27,854 nt of DNA from JBAYVY01 sp041674345 (GTDB taxonomy: Bacteria; Planctomycetota; Phycisphaerae; Phycisphaerales; Zrk34), in the NCBI GenBank assembly GCA_041674345.1, contig JBAYVY010000005.1:1-27854 (forward strand), in the 5' to 3' direction. The position numbers and the translations under genes were made by a program. Each line of letters starts with the position of its first letter. The first letter of the stretch is position 1. The notes under the pieces were generated by a model. That model was not told where the DNA came from and searched no databases. It saw only the letters and a program-made list of their open reading frames with translations. Below are positions 25,393 to 27,854 of this stretch, one piece after another.

Positions 25393-25515
25393 CTACGCCC
25401 CGCCGAACAGTCGGTCGCGGATCGCCGCGACCTGGCGTTGCAAATGCGCCGCCGCGCCTGCGCCCATGTCCTGCGCCAACTGGCCGGTGTGGAACGTCAG
25501 CACCACCAGCACCAC
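25393..25515 (-). CDS. Possible 40-residue protein overlapping the metalloregulator stop
   Basis: A GTG codon shares its first base with the last base of the TAG stop of the DtxR-type gene (TAGTG on the minus strand). The frame reads VVLVVLTFHTGQLAQDMGAG, continues with AAAHLQRQVAAIRDRLFGGA and ends at TAG 25393-25395. The sequence looks coding: a hydrophobic start, then an amphipathic helix, and high third-position GC. It could be a coupled small protein or the out-of-frame end of a longer ancestral product. There is no obvious own ribosome binding site. Confidence 0.3.
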   Translation of the reverse strand: MVLVVLTFHTGQLAQDMGAGAAAHLQRQVAAIRDRLFGGA

Positions 25516-26192
25516 TAAACAGGGATCAGCCAGATACGTTCCGTCGCTTCACGCGGCAGGTGGGTTTGCCTCCGCCCCACTTTCACCGTCATCGAACCGA
25601 ACGGGCCTACGGCGACCACCGACACTTCCGCGTTGAGATTCAGGCCGTTTTCCCGCAGAAAGCCGAGGAATTGCTGTTCGCGGTCGCTGACGCGCATGAT
25701 CCGGCCGGACTGGCCGACGGTCATGTCCGACAAGGCGCGATAGTCCTGTTCCTTCATCTTGCCGCGACGATCCGGTATCGGCGCGCCGTGCGGATCGACG
25801 TTGGGGTGCCCCAGCATCGCGTCGATGTGATCGACCAGTTCATCGCTGACCGCGTGTTCCAATCGTTCGGCGTCGTCATCCACCTGGTCCCAGCCGAGGT
25901 TCAGCGTTTTGACCAGGAACAACTCCAGCAACCGGTGCCGGCGGATCATGCGCATCGCCAGTTCGTGACCGGCGTTGGTCAGCGTCGCGCCGTAATAGGG
26001 CTGATGCACGACCAGCCCGCGCTGCGCCAGTTGCTTCATCATCCCGCTGACCGTCCCCTGTCCCAGTTTCATGCGCTGCGCCAGCGACTTGGTGGTGGCC
26101 CGCCGTCCGGCCTGCGTCAGCTTGTAAATCTGCTTGACGTAGTCCTCGACGGCGCGGCTGGGCTGCGGGTTGTGTCGTTGAGTTTCACTCAT
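25515..26192 (-). CDS. DtxR/MntR-family metal-dependent transcriptional repressor
   Basis: A 225-residue DNA-binding regulator of iron or manganese homeostasis. Residues about 10-75 are the winged helix-turn-helix (AVEDYVKQIYKLTQAG, TTKSLAQRMKLGQGTVSGMM, KQLAQRGLVVHQPYYGATLT). Residues about 76-140 are the dimerisation and metal-binding part (RRHRLLELFLVKTLNLGWDQ and DDAERLEHAVSDELVDHIDA, with the expected Glu and His ligands). Residues about 150-225 are an SH3-like FeoA domain, as in the DtxR/IdeR type. Which metal it senses cannot be told. It starts 33 bases after the stop of the secreted-protein gene upstream, on the same strand, so the two are likely co-transcribed. Confidence 0.9.
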   Translation of the reverse strand: MSETQRHNPQPSRAVEDYVKQIYKLTQAGRRATTKSLAQRMKLGQGTVSGMMKQLAQRGLVVHQPYYGATLTNAGHELAMRMIRRHRLLELFLVKTLNLGWDQVDDDAERLEHAVSDELVDHIDAMLGHPNVDPHGAPIPDRRGKMKEQDYRALSDMTVGQSGRIMRVSDREQQFLGFLRENGLNLNAEVSVVAVGPFGSMTVKVGRRQTHLPREATERIWLIPV

Positions 26193-26225
26193 CTGGGCTT
26201 CATCGTACCGGGCGATGGAATGCGA

Positions 26226-26864
26226 TCAAGGCGTGGCCGATCGGGCGATGCGACCGATGGCCGCGACGACCAGGCCTCGTTGCGCGACAAGCATTTCCTG
26301 ATAGCGTTGCGTGTCGGCCTGTTCGCGGTCGATCTCGCGGGATTGCGAGGGCATGATCCATCGCCCGGTCACCGGGCCGCCGGCCTGAGGCGGGGAATGC
26401 ACCCTCGCATCGACGCGCCCCCGCACCATGCCGGGCACGATCGCATCGGGATCGAGCGCCGGCTTGATCGGCGCGGGCAGGCCCACGTGGAAAACCGTAT
26501 TGGGCGGAATGATCTGGAGAATGGCTCCGGTCGGTTTGTCATTCTTCCTCAGCAGGCCGTATTGGGAACGATCAAACTCCGCGACGATGCCGTAGGAAAT
26601 GAAATACAACCGCTGCGAACCGGGCGAATAAGGACCGGCATCGGGCACGATCCGGCGAAAGACGTTCTGGCGTTCGCCGATGGTGGCCAGCCCCGCGTTT
26701 TCCCGGCGAAGCGAAACCTGCGTCGGGTCGATGTCCTCGACCATCTGATCGACGGGCCGCAGCCCTTGTTGTTCCACGGTCTGCGCGAGCGCGGGCCGGC
26801 CCCACCACGCCGCGGTCACAAGCAACGCGGGCAACAAGCATCGCGGGATTCGACTTCGCCGCAT
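26226..26864 (-). CDS. Secreted protein of unknown function upstream of the metalloregulator
   Basis: A 212-residue exported protein with a signal peptide (MRRSRIPRCLLPALLVTAAW, then WGRPALAQ as cleavage region). The mature part has VSLRRENAGLATIGERQNVF, QRLYFISYGIVAEFDRSQYG and TGAILQIIPPNTVFHVGLP, mostly beta strand, and ends in a helical segment with QRYQEMLVAQRGLVV. No family is recognised. Three ATG codons in a row begin the frame (26870, 26867, 26864); the third is chosen because GAGG (26876-26873) is then eight bases away. Its position before the DtxR-type gene hints at a link with metal or envelope biology, but only by context. Confidence 0.65.
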   Translation of the reverse strand: MRRSRIPRCLLPALLVTAAWWGRPALAQTVEQQGLRPVDQMVEDIDPTQVSLRRENAGLATIGERQNVFRRIVPDAGPYSPGSQRLYFISYGIVAEFDRSQYGLLRKNDKPTGAILQIIPPNTVFHVGLPAPIKPALDPDAIVPGMVRGRVDARVHSPPQAGGPVTGRWIMPSQSREIDREQADTQRYQEMLVAQRGLVVAAIGRIARSATP

Positions 26865-26997
26865 CATCATCACCTCATTGTATCGGCACTGCCGCCCTTG
26901 CACCCGCGCAAGCCGATGGTGCCAAGCTGAACAAACGCGAAGAAGTCAAACCCCGCCGGATCGAAGTCAATCCTATCAAGCCCTGATGCCGGGGCGA

Positions 26998-27321
26998 TCA
27001 ATGCCTCCCTTTGAGTTGGCTGGGCAAAGCCATCGCCCCGTGCAGCACAGCCAATACGACCAGCCGGTTTTTCTCGACCACATAGAAAATCATGTGGTTG
27101 GAAAACCCATCCACGAACCAGCGGCGTAATTGCCGCAATCGCGGCCGCGCGGTCGGCCAGGCGGAGCCGATAAGCGGTGTGCGAGCCGGTTCCTTCAAGG
27201 ATTGTCGCAACGCCTGCTCAAACCGTTCGGCCAGATCGAATCGGCTGACTTCGATGACAAAATACGTCTGAATCGCCTCGATGTCCGCGAGCGCCGCCCG
27301 CGTCAGTTCAACGGTTCGCAT
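26998..27321 (-). CDS. ParE/RelE-superfamily toxin
   Basis: A 107-residue protein of the ParE-like plasmid stabilisation toxin family. VELTRAALADIEAIQTYFVI at the N-terminus, RFEQALRQSLKEPARTPLIG in the middle and RWFVDGFSNHMIFYVVEKNR with VLAVLHGA at the end are the usual helix-helix-sheet pattern. ParE toxins poison DNA gyrase and RelE-type relatives cut mRNA; the mode here is not known. The start overlaps the end of the antitoxin gene by 14 bases, the normal order in parDE operons. The protein is full length and probably functional. Confidence 0.82.
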   Translation of the reverse strand: MRTVELTRAALADIEAIQTYFVIEVSRFDLAERFEQALRQSLKEPARTPLIGSAWPTARPRLRQLRRWFVDGFSNHMIFYVVEKNRLVVLAVLHGAMALPSQLKGRH

Positions 27322-27586
27322 GGGAGGTGTCCCGGCTCAGGCGTTTTCGCCGCTGCTTCAGTTGATCCCACAGCGTATCATTGACGGGCACGCCGCCCTC
27401 AGTTTCGTACTGATCCAGTCGATGGAGCAATTCCGTTTCCAGGGCCGGGCCGGACTGTTGCAGCACTTTTTCACGGACCAGCGAACGAAAATACTCGCTG
27501 GCCCCTTCAAAATGGCCTCGCGCGATTTCCGTCTGGACAAACTCGCCCAACGGATCGGGCATGGAGATATGAAAAGACCTTGGCAT
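27308..27586 (-). CDS. ParD-like ribbon-helix-helix antitoxin
   Basis: A 92-residue protein. FHISMPDPLGEFVQTEIARG followed by FEGASEYFRSLVREKVLQQS is the ParD/CopG-type ribbon-helix-helix segment that binds operator DNA. The C-terminal half (LETELLHRLDQYETEGGVP) would wrap the toxin. It precedes and overlaps the toxin gene. The family usually represses its own promoter; a good promoter lies upstream at 27595-27624. Confidence 0.8.
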   Translation of the reverse strand: MPRSFHISMPDPLGEFVQTEIARGHFEGASEYFRSLVREKVLQQSGPALETELLHRLDQYETEGGVPVNDTLWDQLKQRRKRLSRDTSHANR

Positions 27587-27594
27587 AATGGGTG

Positions 27595-27624
27595 ATTATT
27601 GCATGGAATGGCTGCCAATGTCAA
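27595..27624 (-). promoter_or_regulatory. Promoter and possible operator of the toxin-antitoxin operon
   Basis: On the minus strand TTGACA (27624-27619) and AATAAT (27600-27595) are separated by 18 bases. Around it GAATGGCTGCCA and TGGCATTC form a gapped inverted repeat that could be bound by the antitoxin. Confidence 0.45.
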
Positions 27625-27799
27625 ACTGTGGCATTCAATGGCGTGTAATACTCGTCCTATCGGGCCTCCTCTGTGTCTTTGACCAGCGCGACGTTGCAAA
27701 AAACACGCAGTAAGGCGTCGCTGTAAACTACAGGGGCCTCTGAAAAACCCCATCCGTCATCGGGGCGATGAACGATTGGCTTGCAACGGCTCGAAAAGC

Positions 27800-27808
27800 T
27801 GTGGATAA
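27800..27808. promoter_or_regulatory. Perfect DnaA box
   Basis: TGTGGATAA is the reverse complement of the consensus TTATCCACA. It lies just upstream of the promoter at 27820-27848. Only one such box is seen within the window, so this is not evidence of an origin. Confidence 0.5.
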
Positions 27809-27819
27809 CCGGCGAAAAC

Positions 27820-27848
27820 TTGCGTGTTGGCCGATGGGGCGCTATACA
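27820..27848 (+). promoter_or_regulatory. Sigma70-type promoter reading out of the window
   Basis: TTGCGT (27820-27825) and TATACA (27843-27848) are 17 bases apart. The gene it would drive lies beyond the right edge. Confidence 0.45.
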
Positions 27849-27854
27849 GGGGGG

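Noticed and set aside
25383..26930. 515-codon plus-strand frame over the metalloregulator and secreted-protein genes
   Set aside because: Arg-His-rich translation with no family signature, opposite two supported genes.
26878..26982. A plus-strand frame reading ADGAKLNKREEVKPRRIEV and ending NPIKP before a stop
   Set aside because: It looks protein-like but has no start codon or ribosome binding site and overlaps the start region of the secreted-protein gene; may be a relic, not enough to call.
27760..27854. Chromosomal replication origin
   Set aside because: Only one DnaA box and no AT-rich unwinding region are visible.

Overview
The window reads as chromosomal DNA of a GC-rich planctomycete, most likely of the Phycisphaerae type. 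This is inference from three things: a PEP-CTERM sorted LamG protein, long leaderless-looking intergenic palindromes of kinds common in planctomycete genomes, and a loose gene order with short operons on both strands. No rRNA, tRNA or CRISPR array was seen.

Left part (1-9190): the tail of an unknown gene, a large secreted beta-rich protein of unknown function, a 156-bp element with perfect 20-bp inverted ends, then a minus-strand run of a MarC-type membrane protein, a PhnD-like periplasmic binding protein and a membrane fatty-acid desaturase. Divergent from these is a GH15 glucoamylase-type enzyme, followed by a PEP-CTERM LamG protein preceded by a relic of a second PEP-CTERM tail.

Middle (9191-18343): a glycogen debranching enzyme whose reading frame carries two in-frame palindromic repeat insertions, a fusion of half a GT2 glycosyltransferase to a SAM methyltransferase, pheA (chorismate mutase-prephenate dehydratase-ACT), two related-looking multi-pass membrane proteins, a PHP-domain phosphoesterase and a Gfo/Idh/MocA oxidoreductase. 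GH15 plus debranching enzyme suggests storage glucan breakdown.

Right part (18344-27854): a complete BsuBI/PstI-type restriction-modification pair with visibly lower GC than its neighbours, a conserved protein of unknown function downstream of argF and argB (minus strand), a PilZ protein, trpD with a tandem-repeat insertion, a DtxR/MntR-type metalloregulator with a secreted protein upstream, and a ParDE-type toxin-antitoxin pair. The right edge has one perfect DnaA box followed by a good promoter firing out of the window.

The strongest theme is that this genome is full of palindromic repeats of several families, and that some of them sit inside open reading frames without breaking them (debranching enzyme twice, methyltransferase once) or supply the stop codon of a gene (GH15, PHP). 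This resembles in principle the Rickettsia palindromic elements that are inserted in-frame into proteins.
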